Assembly (NCBI RefSeq): GCF_037975245.1
Contig: NC_092564.1
Coordinates: 13,166,484 to 13,230,483 of the forward strand
DNA from: Apostichopus japonicus
Lineage: Eukaryota > Echinodermata > Holothuroidea > Aspidochirotida > Stichopodidae
Direction: 5' to 3'
DNA: 64,000 bases
The notes below the pieces were generated by a model. The model saw only the letters and a list, made by a program, of their open reading frames with translations, was not told where the DNA came from and searched no databases. The translations under genes were made by a program, and so were the position numbers. Each line of letters begins with the position of its first letter. Positions within the stretch are counted from its first letter, which is position 1. Positions 38,100-61,439 of the stretch are shown here, piece by piece.

Positions 38100-39400
38100 T
38101 AGACTACTTAGTCTAACAAACAAACCATTAACCGTGCACACAGTTTTATTTCTCGACTTTTCAAGAGGTTTTAGCGCTGTTTGACCTAATTATTTAATAC
38201 ATGATCTTTTGAAGTTTGGAATTGAACCATGGTTAACTCATTGGCTTGCCAACTTTCTACAAGGGTGGTCCAGACAAATAAGAATACAGAAAGGTCTTTC
38301 AGAAAATTCAGATATTAAAATTGGTGTTCCACAGGGAAGTCCGCTATCGGCGTTACGTTTTATTATGTATACTGACGTAATACAGTCAAAATCCAATTGT
38401 TCTGTAATCAAGTATGCCGATGATACTGCCATATCATGCAAAATTTCGAAGCTCTCACATGAGAGAGAGCTAAGTATGTATAAATCGTTTGTATGTAATA
38501 AAACTGGTGTGTGTGTGATCAGAAGAATCTTATTTTCAATCCCAAGAAATCAAAAGAAATGGTGTTTGGGAACAAAAACATCAAGCATGAAGGTCTCATT
38601 AAAATAAAGTCAGAAAACCAGCTATAATAATTTACGATTCGACGGTTGAACGTGTGTCTGAAGCTATACATAACTTGGTGTTCGCATTGATGACAAACTA
38701 ACATTCACCAGTCATATTTCTAACATATTGCGAAGAGTTTACTGCATTGTATCTACATTATCATATCTTTTGTCCCGTTCTTCAGGTTAGGTGAGGAAAC
38801 AGATATTTGTTACATCGATTCTGCCTCATTTAGTATACTCTTGCCCTGTTTGGTATCATTTCTTATTAACTAGTGATAAACAAAGAATGAGAGCTTTCTT
38901 AAAGTATTGTGCTAAGATTTTTGAGTTTGACTGTAAGAGCATTACTGGTAAGGTTAACGGTGCAGCTAAAAGTAAATTTAATAGAATCACCAGGAATGAT
39001 CATAAAGATATTAAACACCCTCTTAATAAAGAACTCAACTCCTTTTTTCTACAAACTAACTGTAATTTACGAAATCGTGCAATAAAACCAAACTATAGGG
39101 TTCAAATTTTCAAAAATTGATATTTATACAGAGCATCTATTTTTATTCAAAATGGAATTTTAAATGATTTGATTTAATGTATTCTTTTTGATATCATTCC
39201 CAGTTTACTTTAAATTTTCAAAACTGTTGATTGTGTTACTTATACCTTTGAAATGTTTTTAATCGCTTTCCTTTTTATTGTAATTTTTGTATCATGTTTA
39301 ACTATTTATACTCTCCTAGTTATAAATTGTATTTTTTGCTATTTATACTGGAATAAAGGAAACCGAAACTAAAACTGAAACTGAAGCTGAAACTGAAGCT
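38100..39400 (+). mobile_element. 5'-truncated, broken non-LTR retrotransposon (LINE)
   Basis: 38209-38607 encodes reverse-transcriptase motifs: GVPQGSPLSALRF, then IKYADDTAIS with the catalytic Tyr-Ala-Asp-Asp. Upstream, a stop-interrupted FLDFSRGF segment matches the usual FLDFSKAFD block. The C-terminal part (ILPHLVYSCPVWYHF, 38791-39120) lies in a different frame, so the copy is dead. The 3' end has AATAAA near 39352 followed by GAAACT-type repeats up to about 39402, a common LINE tail. The clade is likely Jockey/CR1-like. Confidence 0.85.
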
Positions 39401-39468
39401 GAAACCTTAGATTAGTTCTTCAGGTGCAAGACAAAATTAAATAGCAAAACATATGGTTTCGCACCCGT

Positions 39469-39845
39469 TACTCATAGCTAGTACAGTATAACTATACTGT
39501 TCGTGTTCCACAACCGTGCATCAGTAACTACTGCGCTGTGTTCGCAACACAGTAACATGTGTTACAGTTGGCACAGTAATTACTGGAAAGCTGTAACACG
39601 TAGAACTACGAGTCCGACGGGTGAACATTGCAGTAATTAAAAACAAAAACATTTTTTTATTTTTTAAGTAAAATTTAAAATGTTTAAAATTTAAATTTAA
39701 ATTAAGAAAAAAAAAAGGAAGAAAAAACTTGCAGTAATTACTGTGCCACCTGTAAAACATGTTACCGTGTTACGAACACAGCGCAGTAGTTAATGATGTA
39801 TGGTTGTGGAACATGAACAATAGTTACTGTACTAGCTATGAGTAT
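39469..39845. mobile_element. Fold-back element, about 377 bp
   Basis: TACTCATAGCTAGTACAGTA at the left end is mirrored by TACTGTACTAGCTATGAGTA at the right. Inner blocks (GCGCTGTGTTCG, CAGTAATTACTG) are also inverted. Arms are about 110-130 bp around an AT-rich centre. It sits about 70 bases after the LINE tail. No transposase. Confidence 0.75.
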
Positions 39846-40529
39846 TGGCTTCGAGATAACCTAAAATAAAATGCTTACAATGCGCTACAAAGTTATCAAG
39901 GACGAATGGGCGTTGAATATCATCATAATTAAGAAGCTATGGGAGAACATGTAATGGGTAACAGTTATTAAAATTAATACAACAATTGATAAACATTTAG
40001 GTCCGCGATTGATAGCCGACGTCGTCGTCATCATCAATGTAGACTTACAGGAGCATGTCAGTGATATCCCATATATTAAAGCTGATTGTATTGAAAATCG
40101 AACAGCTATGAAAAATATTATTAACAATCATTTTTATTCTTCTTTTTCTAAGACAGTCTTATATCAATACTTAATTTCTGCCTAAGGCCATCCTATAACA
40201 GACAGATTTATTTCACTTGACGGTAGACTTTTATGTGACCCGGTCCCCACCCGAGTCCATGACCCCCCTCCCCTTCCCCCAAACCTGTGTATCTATGTAT
40301 TACTGTGGATTCATGACTTGCAATAGACTCTTATTTTTACAATGTAACAAACAGCTCATCAACAGTTATATATAAGATAATATTTCCCTTGCTAAATATC
40401 TCGATGGGTTTCATTTTATCCCTTCCATCTTTTTCAACCCTCTACTTTGAGGAGTTAACCACCTGCATCATACCCCCCCCCCCCCCCGCACACTCCTTCC
40501 CCCATTGCAACCATCTCCGTTGCTGAAGT

Positions 40530-41075
40530 GTTGATAGAACCCAAAGATACCCTGCGACTTGATTTTGGATACTTCCATATTGATCACCATATAATCCAAA
40601 GATACCATACGACTTGATTTTGAATACTTCCATATTGATCACCATATAATCCACAGATACCCTACGACTTTATTTTGAATACTTCCATATTGATCACCAT
40701 ATAATCCAAAGATACCCTGCGACTTTATTTTAAATACTTCCATATTGATCACCATATAATCCAGAGATACCCTACGACTTGATTTTGAATACTTCCATAT
40801 TGATCACCATATAATCCAAAGATACCCTACGACTTGATTTTGAATACTTCCATATTGATCACCATATAATCCAAAGATACCCTACGACTTGATTTTGAAT
40901 ACTTCCATATTGATCACCATATAATCCAAAGATACCCTGCGACTTGATTTTGAATACTTCCATATTGATCACCATATAATCCAAAGATACCCTACGACTT
41001 TATTTTGAATACTTCCATATTGATCACCATATAATCCAAAGATACCCTACGACTTTATTTTGGATATATCCATAA
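40530..41075. repeat. Minisatellite, 55-bp unit, about 10 copies
   Basis: The unit contains CGACTTGATTTTGAATACTT, CCATATTGATCACCATATAA and TCCAAAGATACCCT. Copies differ by single bases, and each carries a TGATCA palindrome. The array ends about 170 bases upstream of the start codon of the micro-exon gene. Confidence 0.95.
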
Positions 41076-41244
41076 TTGTGAACTGAATCATAGTTTTAGC
41101 TCATCCATTTGTTTCCATAACTGACCTAACCCTAACTGACTAAATTAACTCTCATTCTCTCTGTTATTGTTTAACATGTGTGCCACCTTGAAAAGTCGCA
41201 CAACGAGATCTGCTGTCCAAGTTGACAAGGGAGAAGACAGTACA

Positions 41245-49729
<8,485 letters not shown>

Positions 49730-50349
49730 AATCAAGATGGCAGCTATCGAGTTTCGCGTGATCTAGTGTCTGCTTGCAAATTCAACTCGTAATTGATACA
49801 ACTTTAATAGGAACTTCTTAGGGAACAGATAAAGATAAATTGGCAGGTCATAAGTTAAGGAAGGGATAGAGGAACGACTGATGTAAAAAAAAAAACTATC
49901 AAAAAAAAAAAGGAAGGGAAAAAGTTACCAAATTTCAGCACAGCTTCGTCAACGAATTGCAGATTCATAGCGACCTGTGTGAACGCAGGAACCACCTCTG
50001 TTATTCGGCTACATGTCCACAGAGAAGAATATGACTGTAACCGTTAAAGCATGACTGTAAAGTTTGTCGTATTCGGTTGAATGACTAGCGGCATATAATT
50101 TATAATTAAATAAAACTTTATAATTAAAGTATAATTATAAAAGATATTTTATATTTGAGCTTTTCATGTCTACAATCATAGTTGTAATTGAATCTATACG
50201 AAACACTCTATTACTCGGGTTCAGTCGTGTCTATAATGGAAACCAATCCATATCAGGTCTATGTTCACTGGCCAATTTCTTAGTTTTAACTCTTTAAGTT
50301 TTAACTCTGTAGTATTCTGTTTCATGTCTACCTGGAATATTTATGCATG

Positions 50350-50890
50350 CCGAGGCAACTGACTGTCTAAGCTCTGTCTTACCCAGTCTATATCCACAGC
50401 TATGTCATAATGGCTTCCCCAGTCTATATCCACTGTTATGTCTTTAATGGGGACATGTCTTAGCTCTGTCTTACTCGTCGTTATCCACAGTTATGTCTTT
50501 ACTTGAGACATGTCTAAGCTCTGTCTTACTCGGTCTATATCCACAGTTATGTCTTTCATGGGGACATATCTAAGCTCTGTCTTACCCGGTCTATATAAGC
50601 TGTTATGTCTTTAATTAAGACATGTCTAAGCTCTGTCTTACCCGGTCTATATCAGCTGTTATGGTTTCAATGGGACATGTCTAAGCTCTGTCTTACCCGG
50701 TCTACATCAGCTGTTATGGTTTCAATGGGACATGTCTAAGAGATGTCTTACTCGGTCTATATCCACAGTTATGTCTTAAATGGAGACATGTCTATAAGCT
50801 CTGTCTTATTAGATCTATACCCTCAGTAATGTCCCTTGAAGGGGACAAATCTAATCTTTGTCTTACTTGGTCTGTATCCACAGTCATCTC
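50350..50890. repeat. Minisatellite, about 57-bp unit, about nine copies
   Basis: Repeated blocks GACATGTCTAAGCTCTGTCT, TACCCGGTCTATATC and CAGTTATGTCTTTAATGGG, diverged and with some short copies. Immediately 3' of the micro-exon gene. Confidence 0.85.
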
Positions 50891-52354
50891 TTTGGTTTGA
50901 GTTTGATCTTGAAAATAAAACCTAAACTCTAAAATTGTTCATAAATGTTTCAACTTTTAATCACTTGAGCCATGGAAACGTCAAAATGATACATGATCCG
51001 TCCCATCATCATGGAGCAGGTCCCAAATTATAGAAATTTGAAGAGAGTCCAGCGTAGCCTTGTCATTGGTGTACACTTTATAGAGCTTTGAAACGTGTGC
51101 AAATTTAGAGGGAGGGAGAGAGGCTGGGGGCTGGGGGCTAGGGGCTGGGGGTAGAGACGATATTGGTTTGGGTATATGCTTGGATAATGAAACAGCAGTA
51201 GATATGAAAGGTCGGTGTTCGATATGATCACTTTCGTGAATAAACATTAGGATTAAAGCATTCTTTGAAAGTTTTCTACATGTTGTGGTATATTTGATCA
51301 GAGCTATCTGGCGGATGATGTTGTTATATACGTTTGCCAAATTGAATGTCCCCCTAAGCATTCTTCCGAGAAAAAACAAAGGAAAAGTAAAATAATAATT
51401 TTGAACAATCTTTTTTCAACTGGTTGCCTTATCAATGCAATAATTTATGTCATGATTATCGTTTGTCGGTTGATAATTTTTTCGTAATTAAATTACATTT
51501 GATTAAATATACATGGAATATGGAGAATGGTTCTTTCATTGTTATCACTTTGGCTTTCCTTTTACTTCATTTGATTCCAAGAATTACACCCCGTTTTCAG
51601 TCACACAACAACAAAAAATCAAGATTTTTTATTAGCAGAACCTTGCTAGTTATAGACCTAAATTATAGCTAATAATAAACCTAATTTATTGTCTAAAAAT
51701 GCCTAACAATTCACCGCTTGATGCCTATATTTTTAATTTGTTCTGTGGAGGACCAGCTCCTACGTGGGAGTCCAATTCTGCTACACCTTGGCCGCATTCC
51801 TCCTTTATAAAATCCTTCATTTGTCCCCGGTCACCCTTCCATACGGTATATTAAAGGGTTTGAAGACTCGCGCAAAAAGAAACGTCTAATGCCGGTAATC
51901 TGACCTAGTTTCGAATGAGGTGTAACAGAAGTGTTAGAAACCACCATCGATCCCAGAAAATACACACAGCTTGCTACCATCGGTACTTAGACACTATAGT
52001 GTACAGTCAGTACATACAACTGCGGTCAATAACCACAGCACAGTGACCAAACGATACAGCGATGGACATCTCAGGTCCAGCTAAAGATAACAAGGTATCA
52101 CGTTTCATTACTGTCTGCATTTTGTAGCGACAAGAAGGAAACGTCATTTGCAAGCAACGAAAATCCCCGAAAGGTTCAGCGATTTTATATAGTTCTTGCT
52201 CTTTCGTGGCGAGTTTAAAGGACAAACATAAGCTATATAACATAGAGAGGAATTCAGTTTCTCTGAAATGTATTTCAAAACCTCTGGCGAAGGCCCGGAA
52301 ACACTAGCATTTGGTGCTCTGTGTTTCTTGTTCTCATAGTAGGGTAACCTTAAC
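50891..52354. other. Intergenic stretch, no gene seen
   Basis: Contains a CTGGGGG repeat patch at about 51123-51152. Minus-strand frames at 50981-51379 and 52007-52243 have no recognisable domain. Confidence 0.45.
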
Positions 52355-52595
52355 CATAGGCGTAGGAGCCTAATTTGATTTTTTTTTTTTTGGGGGGGGG
52401 GGGGGGGCTGTAACGACTTGCCCGAAAAGTATAACCAAAATTTTTCGCGCCGCGCGCATTCAGCATTTTCATGTGCATATCATATAGGCATCCATCGGTT
52501 ATTACATCGCATGCCGATAACATACAATCATTTTTCGGGTTATTACCCTTCTATATTTGTTAGGATTATTGGGCAAGTCGTTACAACAATAATGA
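52355..52595. mobile_element. Partial hAT-like element end with an inner inverted repeat
   Basis: CATAGGCGTAGGAGCC at 52355 resembles the terminal repeat of the 4047-5650 element but has no inverted partner nearby. Inside, TGTAACGACTTGCCC (about 52410) is inverted as GGGCAAGTCGTTACA (about 52571). A truncated copy is likely. Confidence 0.4.
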
Positions 52596-54540
52596 TCATA
52601 ATAATATCAGTTTAACCATTGAAAAGCACATTACAAATTATTTTTCTTCAGAATGTGCCCGAACAATTCTCAGCATATTGCCCGAATTTTCACAAAGCCC
52701 CAAAGCAGACATCAGTACATATCAGAAAGATAACCGATATACTGTTTTTTTATTTTTTATTTTAATCAAAGCCCTGGTAGGGATCCCGGAGACTTCGTTG
52801 CATCGCTTGCAGATAATACGTGTTCTCTTATACACTTCTGAGAGGCATTCAATTGCAGCGGAATGTCTTACACAAGCTGTAGCCATGCATTTCCATAGCC
52901 TAATATGATCAAAATCTGGGCAACGTAGACACAACGAAGAAATGAAAAGAACGAATCTGTTTTCTTTTTCTTCCAGAGCTGAGGGGAACGGGGAAAGGAG
53001 AGGGTGGAGGGGTGAGGATGGGAGAGTTAACTTCTATAGGCCCCCTATGTTATGTAATAATTTTTGCTGTTTTTATTCAAGTATGATGTGACTAAAATGC
53101 TTTAACTTGCAAGTTGCAAACATACTTCCTTAAACGAACTATGCATACTTTCATCTGAAGAATTGTTTGGAAAAGAACAGCCCCATGATTCGAACTCCAC
53201 CGTAGCCCAACACCCAGCCTACTAGAATGTCTTCAATAATAAAATGACAGCGTTAGAGCACACTGGTAAGTCAGTATATCCGCTATCTGCAACCTGATAC
53301 TCCTTTATAAAACCCCACGTCGTACGTACGCTTGACGCTTCATTGTGTAAGTGCAACGGCTGGACGCGTTTTACGGATAGTGAAAATGGATTTACGGGCA
53401 TCCGTACATATATTAATTTTTTTCTGAAGACTGGACGACATGATTTTATGGTAGGGTTCATTTACATTCATTTGTTTTGCATTACTTTCATAAAATTAAT
53501 CATTTTACGGTTAATTAATTATAACGTATTTTAAAATTTTTTAAAATATTAAATTTATTTCATATGTTGTTAGAAAATTGATTATTATATAGCATAATTA
53601 GGAAACGTAGATAGAATATACTCTTTTTAAGTTATGAAAGTACCTATGGTGTATTAAACGGCTATATCCATCACAGAGCTGGTCGAAAGATAATAATTGG
53701 CTATATACATTCCTTTTATAGCTTAAAAGTCCAAAAAATTCCATTTTATTATTGGAATAATTGTAAAATTGTGTAATAGTTGTACAGTAGCTACTTTTAG
53801 CCATAAGAAACTAAATATAATACGTATTTTTACAGAACAACTATTGTACATATTTCTTGCATAGTACTGCATATATACTGTCAACGTGCTACGCTTTCGA
53901 GCGGTCCGGATTTGTCAGATATCATCATCAAACTCACCTATGTTCTACATAAATTAATTCGCCAATGTTCTCCGGCATGATCATTTGACTGCTCTTTTGT
54001 AGCAGGTGAGAATGGTCGATGTTAAACACGAGGGCGGGGAATCATCTTCTTCCAATAAATTTGGACAATGACATATTATCAGAACAACCACATGCGTAAA
54101 ACAATAATCGTACCGCAGGTTTCTTACTGGTCCAACTGGAATATTACTGAAATATGTGACGTCTGTTATATTTAGCGGCAGTGATTAACTTTGAATCACG
54201 TAAGCACATGCGCAGGACATGGGTCATTGCCCCTCCGCCCTGACCCTCTCCCATGTTTCTCTTTCACTTCCCCTTACTCAACCCTCTCTATCCCCTTCCG
54301 ACTAATTCGTCCAGCTGACCTTAAATAAGCACTGTTTCCCCAAACAAACAAAAAACAAAAACAAAAAACATGAGACTATGAATGTAAACACTTGGTTTGG
54401 GGAGGTGTAAAGCAAACCTAGGCCTGTGGTATTTATAGAAGAAGCTTTTCACTACCATGCAATCGATTGAAATAATCAATAGGAAATTCTATTAGTTTTG
54501 TAAGGTTGTGACAAATTATATAAGTAATCGTGGTTTGAAG

Positions 54541-54826
54541 GTCTCGCACCACAATTAATTGTTCCATTGACTTACACACTAAACTCGTCACTTTTAAGGC
54601 CTGCCAAAGCATAGATAGAAGTTTTCAACTGGTATATCCTACTCACCACATGATAGCTGAGATCTTGGCCTATCATGGCACTTGCAAACCTCCATATCAT
54701 GACCGTTTAGATTTGAGCTAGAAGAGGAAGCTTTACCGTAGGTACTTTTACCTCTTTTCTGTGACAATGGTTATTCTTTCGAGCGGATGAACACTACTCT
54801 AATTGTGGTGCGGTACCGTACCTGAA
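54541..54826. repeat. Dispersed-repeat insertion present only in copy A
   Basis: Copy B reads straight from GTGGTTTGAA to CTGTATTTCC (about 56848), whereas copy A has about 290 bases between the same points. The inserted sequence resembles 15345-15540, so it is a mobile or dispersed family that arrived after the duplication, or was lost precisely from copy B. Confidence 0.65.
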
Positions 54827-55894
54827 CTGTATTTCCATAATAATTCATACTTGATCTGCTTGTCCCTTATGGCGTTCCATATGGAAACATAATCCAGAAA
54901 AGATGCTAATTCTTGTATATACCATTAAACCATGGGGAGGTACCAATGTAGGTGCGATGTGCTTTACTTCCTCAATAGCAAATTTCCTGACTGTACTGTT
55001 TCCAATGGGATATCTACACATTAATAATAATAATTTACATAAATTCAGTGACTATTAAATAAACATTAATAACATTACACTGCAGCTACAAAAGAAATAT
55101 CTTCATTTTAATACACTAATACCCCTGTAAGTATTCATATGGTATCTACAACCTGCAGCTTTACAGGTACGTGAAATGTTTATCCTTCACTACAATGTTA
55201 TCATCCAACAGAGCTTGCTAGAATCTAAGCGACCATATGTTTGATTTTCAAGAAATAAAAAAATTGTTTTTAATAGTCTTCTTTTTTTAGTAATGTGACC
55301 TTTCACTCCAATTTGACAAAATAAAGTCATTTTACAACTCACTACGAGTACAAGTTTTCTCAATTATGACGTATATAAATAATGGTAAAATACAGTTTAA
55401 ATCTCGATAGTGGCCCATGGAGGCCGGACTCATTACAACCTTCAAACTCCTAAACTCAAACTCTTAAATCGATAACCTTAATGTTGTCCGGCCTCTATTG
55501 GACCATTGTTTTTCTCAGTAGCTATGTTTTATTATCTTTTTATTGATATTAATATTTTGGTCTAAATTTAAATGCAGGTCTATTCTGCAGTACCACACTA
55601 ATCCATGTTCCTTCGACACTTCACTTTCCTTTCCATTTGACTAATTTCTACTTCCAGTTATAAAACCAACTTACAGTTTTAAACAAATGGGCGTTAACAG
55701 TTCTGTTAATATCGTAATGCAGAGTTAACCCAAAAATGTAATCATGCTAAGAAAATTCATTGCTGAAATTTTGAAAAACTTTGAGAGATGTTCTAACTCC
55801 CCACTGCATCCTCAGGGATATTCATCAGGAGTAAAGTAGGACATCAAAAGTTTCACCTAGGGGAATGGTTGTGTGAAGTTACTGGGAGAGTGAT

Positions 55895-56085
55895 CGTAAG
55901 GAGGGGCGGTAGAGGGGTGGTTAGGAGGGGCGGGAAGAAGGGCGGTTAGGAGGGGCGGGAAGAAGGGCGGTTAGGTGGGGCGGGGGAGGGGTGGTTAGGA
56001 GGGGCGGGAAGAAGGGCGGTTAGGAGGGGCGGGAAGAAGGGCGGTTAGGTGGGGCGGGGGAGGGGTGGTTAGGAGGGGCAAGGAC
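55895..56085. repeat. G-rich minisatellite, about 27-bp unit
   Basis: Repeats of GGAGGGGCGGGAAGAAGGGC plus GGTTA with GGGG runs. A related G-rich block lies at 58005-58140 in copy B, with a different copy number. Confidence 0.9.
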
Positions 56086-56454
56086 TACACTGAATTCTTT
56101 AAATGACACTTCCCTCAAATATGTAAGAAATTAAATATTGGTCTCTCATTTTCAAATTTGAAGAATGATTTTACCGTCATCATCAAAGCAATCTCTGTCA
56201 CTGACATATCTTATTGTAATATATGTCAACACTTCAATATATGTCACATATATATAAATAAATAACTTTGATGCTTGCCGCATCCAAGAAAATTATTTTG
56301 AAAACTATCAGCACCTATTACCACAGTATCATGTGGGGAAAATACCGATCCAATGAAACAGCGGCTCGTAAAAATGGACCTGGTGTGGTCGCCTCAATGA
56401 CGTATAAACTTGCCATATGTGTACGTATGGGTGTGTAGGTGCGTGTGTGTGTGT

Positions 56455-58500
<2,046 letters not shown>

Positions 58501-59832
58501 GTATACGTGTGTATATGTGTGTAGGGGGTGGGAGGGGGAGGTTGCAGAAGTTCGGGTGCAGAAAGGGAGGTATGTCAACCTCCACCATTGGATGATCATC
58601 TGACATTGAGCTATAGGGATCATATTTACACCCAGGCCTAGAAAGAAAGGATTCAAGATGGCTACAATCCTGGAGTAAATTCAGGGCTCCACGCTAATAT
58701 TCTATAACAAATTATGCATTTTCATTTTCAAAATACACTGAAGGAAAACTGATGAATCAAGAAAGAGTGCCCAATGACAATTTTCCCTGGAGCCCTATCT
58801 GGCTCACAACAGCACTATTTTTACTGATAGAACAAGGCTACATTAAAGTAGACATATTTCCAGAATGTCATCACCCTAATAATGGAGAAAGTGACTTTTT
58901 AGGTCACCCTAAGGTTGAAGATTCTGGTGAAAAAGATGGATGTGGCATGCATGAGAATTGGAAGCCCACTGAATAAAGACAGGGCCCCAAGTTATAGGTT
59001 TCAGTAACTAGGATTGTGTTGTGTCCCTGCTAAACTAGACTTAACTGAATAAAATGGGGGGGGGGGGAGCTGTTAGTTAGAGGGGTTGGGTGAGGAAGCA
59101 TATGGATGGCCACTTGACTAGCGTAGGCAATCAAATTTAAAAGTAACAGCGGATTATTTGTTTTACAACGAAAGAGAGGAAAAAAGATATGGTTGGGTTT
59201 TGCAATGTGAATTCAACTCTCATGTTTGTTATGCTTCGCACATTAAATTAATATGATTATTATATATATATCATCATTATAATCATTATATAATCATTAT
59301 TATAATATCATCATGATAATATCATCATTATACTCTAGGCAATATCACATCTCAATCATGTTAACTACTCATAGCAATTAACAATATCCATTCCAATGAA
59401 AATCCCTCAAATCACAATCTGTTTATTTGGGATTAATTCTCCTTTCTTTCTTGTTTTTTTATTGCAAACACAGCAATAGTTCAAAAAAATAAAGGAGAGA
59501 AAGACAAATATATCACACAACAAAAGAGGAGATTTTATATCACAGCAACCTAGTTAGCAGTCTTTGATTGTGGAAAAACAAATATTTATCATAGAGGCAC
59601 TTATCATGATACTCTGTGTATTCAATTTGGTTGCCAAATAAATAGGAATGATATAAATTCATCTTAGCGTTTCTTTCAGGCAAGTTAGTTTGTATGTATA
59701 ACGTTACACTATGTCACACAGTGTAACATAACAGTAGGCTATAGTATAACATATAATTACATACATAATAATTATAAACTAGCCTTATTCTTTGTGATGT
59801 CGTTCACAAACTGCTGTGCGTCATTATACATG
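58501..59832. other. Intergenic stretch, no gene supported
   Basis: The frame at 58752-58976 is open for 74 codons but has no recognisable domain. AT-rich dispersed ATCATTAT blocks occur near 59260-59335. Confidence 0.4.
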
Positions 59833-59998
59833 ATAATGAATGGTTATGAGTGCGATAGTGCAAATATTTCATGAGTTGAAAGATGGAATGTTCCATTCAA
59901 CGAGGCGCAGTCGAGTTGAATGGAACAAATTACATCTTTCAACAAATGAAATATTTGCACTATTGCATGAATGGAAACCATTCATTATTTGTTTTATA
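59833..59998. mobile_element. Fold-back repeat, about 166 bp
   Basis: ATAATGAATGGTT, GATAGTGCAAATATTTCAT, GTTGAAAGAT and GTTCCATTCAAC recur as reverse complements in mirror order around CGAGGCGCAGTCGAG. A wider pair, GTTTTATACAACACC (about 59991) and GGTGTTGTATAAAAC (about 60208), is also inverted, suggesting a larger element. No coding sequence. Confidence 0.7.
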
Positions 59999-60209
59999 CA
60001 ACACCTTCAAATTTGGATATAATTGGATGTAAAATGCACTCATGCAACAGATTGTTTTGAACAGACAGGTTTCTCTGCTCTCTTACCATTGAAAAAGTGC
60101 TATAAAAAAAGTATAACCCATGGTTCTATTTCATAGAGTGCAATAGAGCGGATTTTGCATGCAATCGACGAGCAATTGACCAATCAAATGGCCGGAATAT
60201 AATTAGGTG

Positions 60210-61302
60210 TTGTATAAAACAGTATAGCATTGCAAAACATAAAATATTAAAGCATAGCATAGCATAGCCTAACATAACATAACATCACTAACGCACTGTA
60301 CCAGCCTAATTCTTTGTGATGTCATTCAAAACCACTGCATATTATAACAGTATAGCATATCATGACATCACATACCATACAACATATCCTAACACAACAA
60401 AACTAATGTAGTTGCCTAATTCTTCTTAGGTGCCCTTCACAATCGCTGCACACTATAGGTGGGGTGTCACAGAGAGCAGTAAAGGAGTTCTAAGAGTTTT
60501 GTCATGATACATGAATCTTTGCAGGTCATTTTATAACTTGAAAAGACTGATCAAACAATGCAAATATGACACAATAGCATAAACTCCTACAGACTCAAGG
60601 ATCCACCTGGGCAGAGCTGGGAGATTGAAAGGAGCGCACACATTCGGTGCGTTGAACATACCCAGCACCTTTAGGCCCTAAGGGGAAATCAATGCCATTG
60701 GCACCTTGACCTGGAGGCAGATTACAAAAGTAAAAGTGCACAGAGAGAGAGAGATAAACACACACCCACCCACTCACAGACACTAAATAAACGTTTCAGC
60801 CATGAAGATTGATACCAGGGAAGCAAATCTAAGGTTTATGAAAGTTTGAGCACGAGTGACCTTTAGTTGCCTTTCTGGCATACATTAAGTACATGAGACC
60901 TATCATGTAACTACAAATAAATCATACATTACGGCAACATCATATTGATGATTGGGACTGAACATCTGCTGTACTCATAAGCCTTCATCTCCCCCTCTTC
61001 TGATTTGAATGCCTCCATCACATATTCTGGGTATCTTTTACCCCATAAACATTAACTAAATATTTATCATAAATGTAATATGTGCTGCTTTATTATTTCC
61101 ATATACCTCCATATACTTTTTTTGCCATTTTTCAAGAAAAGACAAAGATATCGGGAAATATCGAATGACTTTCAATAACAATTTAATCATTTCAATTTCT
61201 GTCTCTGATGTAGAATTTTAGTGTAAAATTGTATGTAAATGGCCTCACAAATGCTACAGTAGGGATGTGTGATAAATCAAGCTGGCATCTACAACACTAT
61301 GA
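60210..61302. other. Mostly non-coding, possibly 3' UTR of a minus-strand RING gene
   Basis: It begins with a CATAACATAGCAT-like low-complexity stretch. If the RING exon at 61303-61347 is real, the part just below it is its 3' UTR; TTTATT (reverse of AATAAA) near 61089 is a possible poly(A) signal. Confidence 0.35.
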
Positions 61303-61347
61303 TTACTTCTCCTGCAAGTTAAACCGGCAAACAGGACAGGTGGCAGT
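61303..61347 (-). CDS. Candidate last exon of a RING-finger gene
   Basis: Read on the minus strand, a long pyrimidine tract ending TTTTCTTTTCAG is followed by 14 codons, TATCPVCRFNLQEK, and a TAA. The TCPVCR motif followed by a short tail is the typical end of a RING domain in E3 ubiquitin ligases, in which the last two cysteines bind zinc. No upstream exon with the rest of the RING could be found in 61348-64000, so the gene would extend beyond the window or across the microsatellite. A chance match is possible given the short length. Confidence 0.4.
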   Translation of the reverse strand, partial: TATCPVCRFNLQEK

Positions 61348-61439
61348 CTGAAAAGAAAAGGAAAAAAAAAACACAAAATATAAAAGATGATACAGCAGTT
61401 GGCCACTTTATTTACAGTGATATGAACCACAACAACATT

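Larger units (their letters stand above)
54080..56440. repeat. Tandem duplication, copy A (about 2.4 kb)
   Basis: Starts at CAGAACAACCACATGCG and ends after the segment GTGGGGAAAATACCGATCCA near 56334. The same ordered blocks recur in copy B, including TTCTTACTGGTCCAACTGGA, AAGCTTTTCACTACCATGCA and AAATGGGCGTTAACAGTTCT. Copy A contains an extra segment at 54541-54826. No gene seen. Confidence 0.85.

Noticed and set aside
53180-53230. Sequence resembling the T-arm end of a tRNA on the minus strand
   Set aside because: Only a B-box-like GATTCGAACTCCAC is visible; I could not fold a cloverleaf or find an A box.
58752-58976. 74-codon plus-strand frame starting MNQERVPNDNF
   Set aside because: No domain, signal peptide or splice support; the length is within chance for this base composition.
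60665-60715. Minus-strand segment reading GANGIDFPLGPKGAG, collagen-like
   Set aside because: No regular Gly-X-Y over more than a few triplets and weak splice context.
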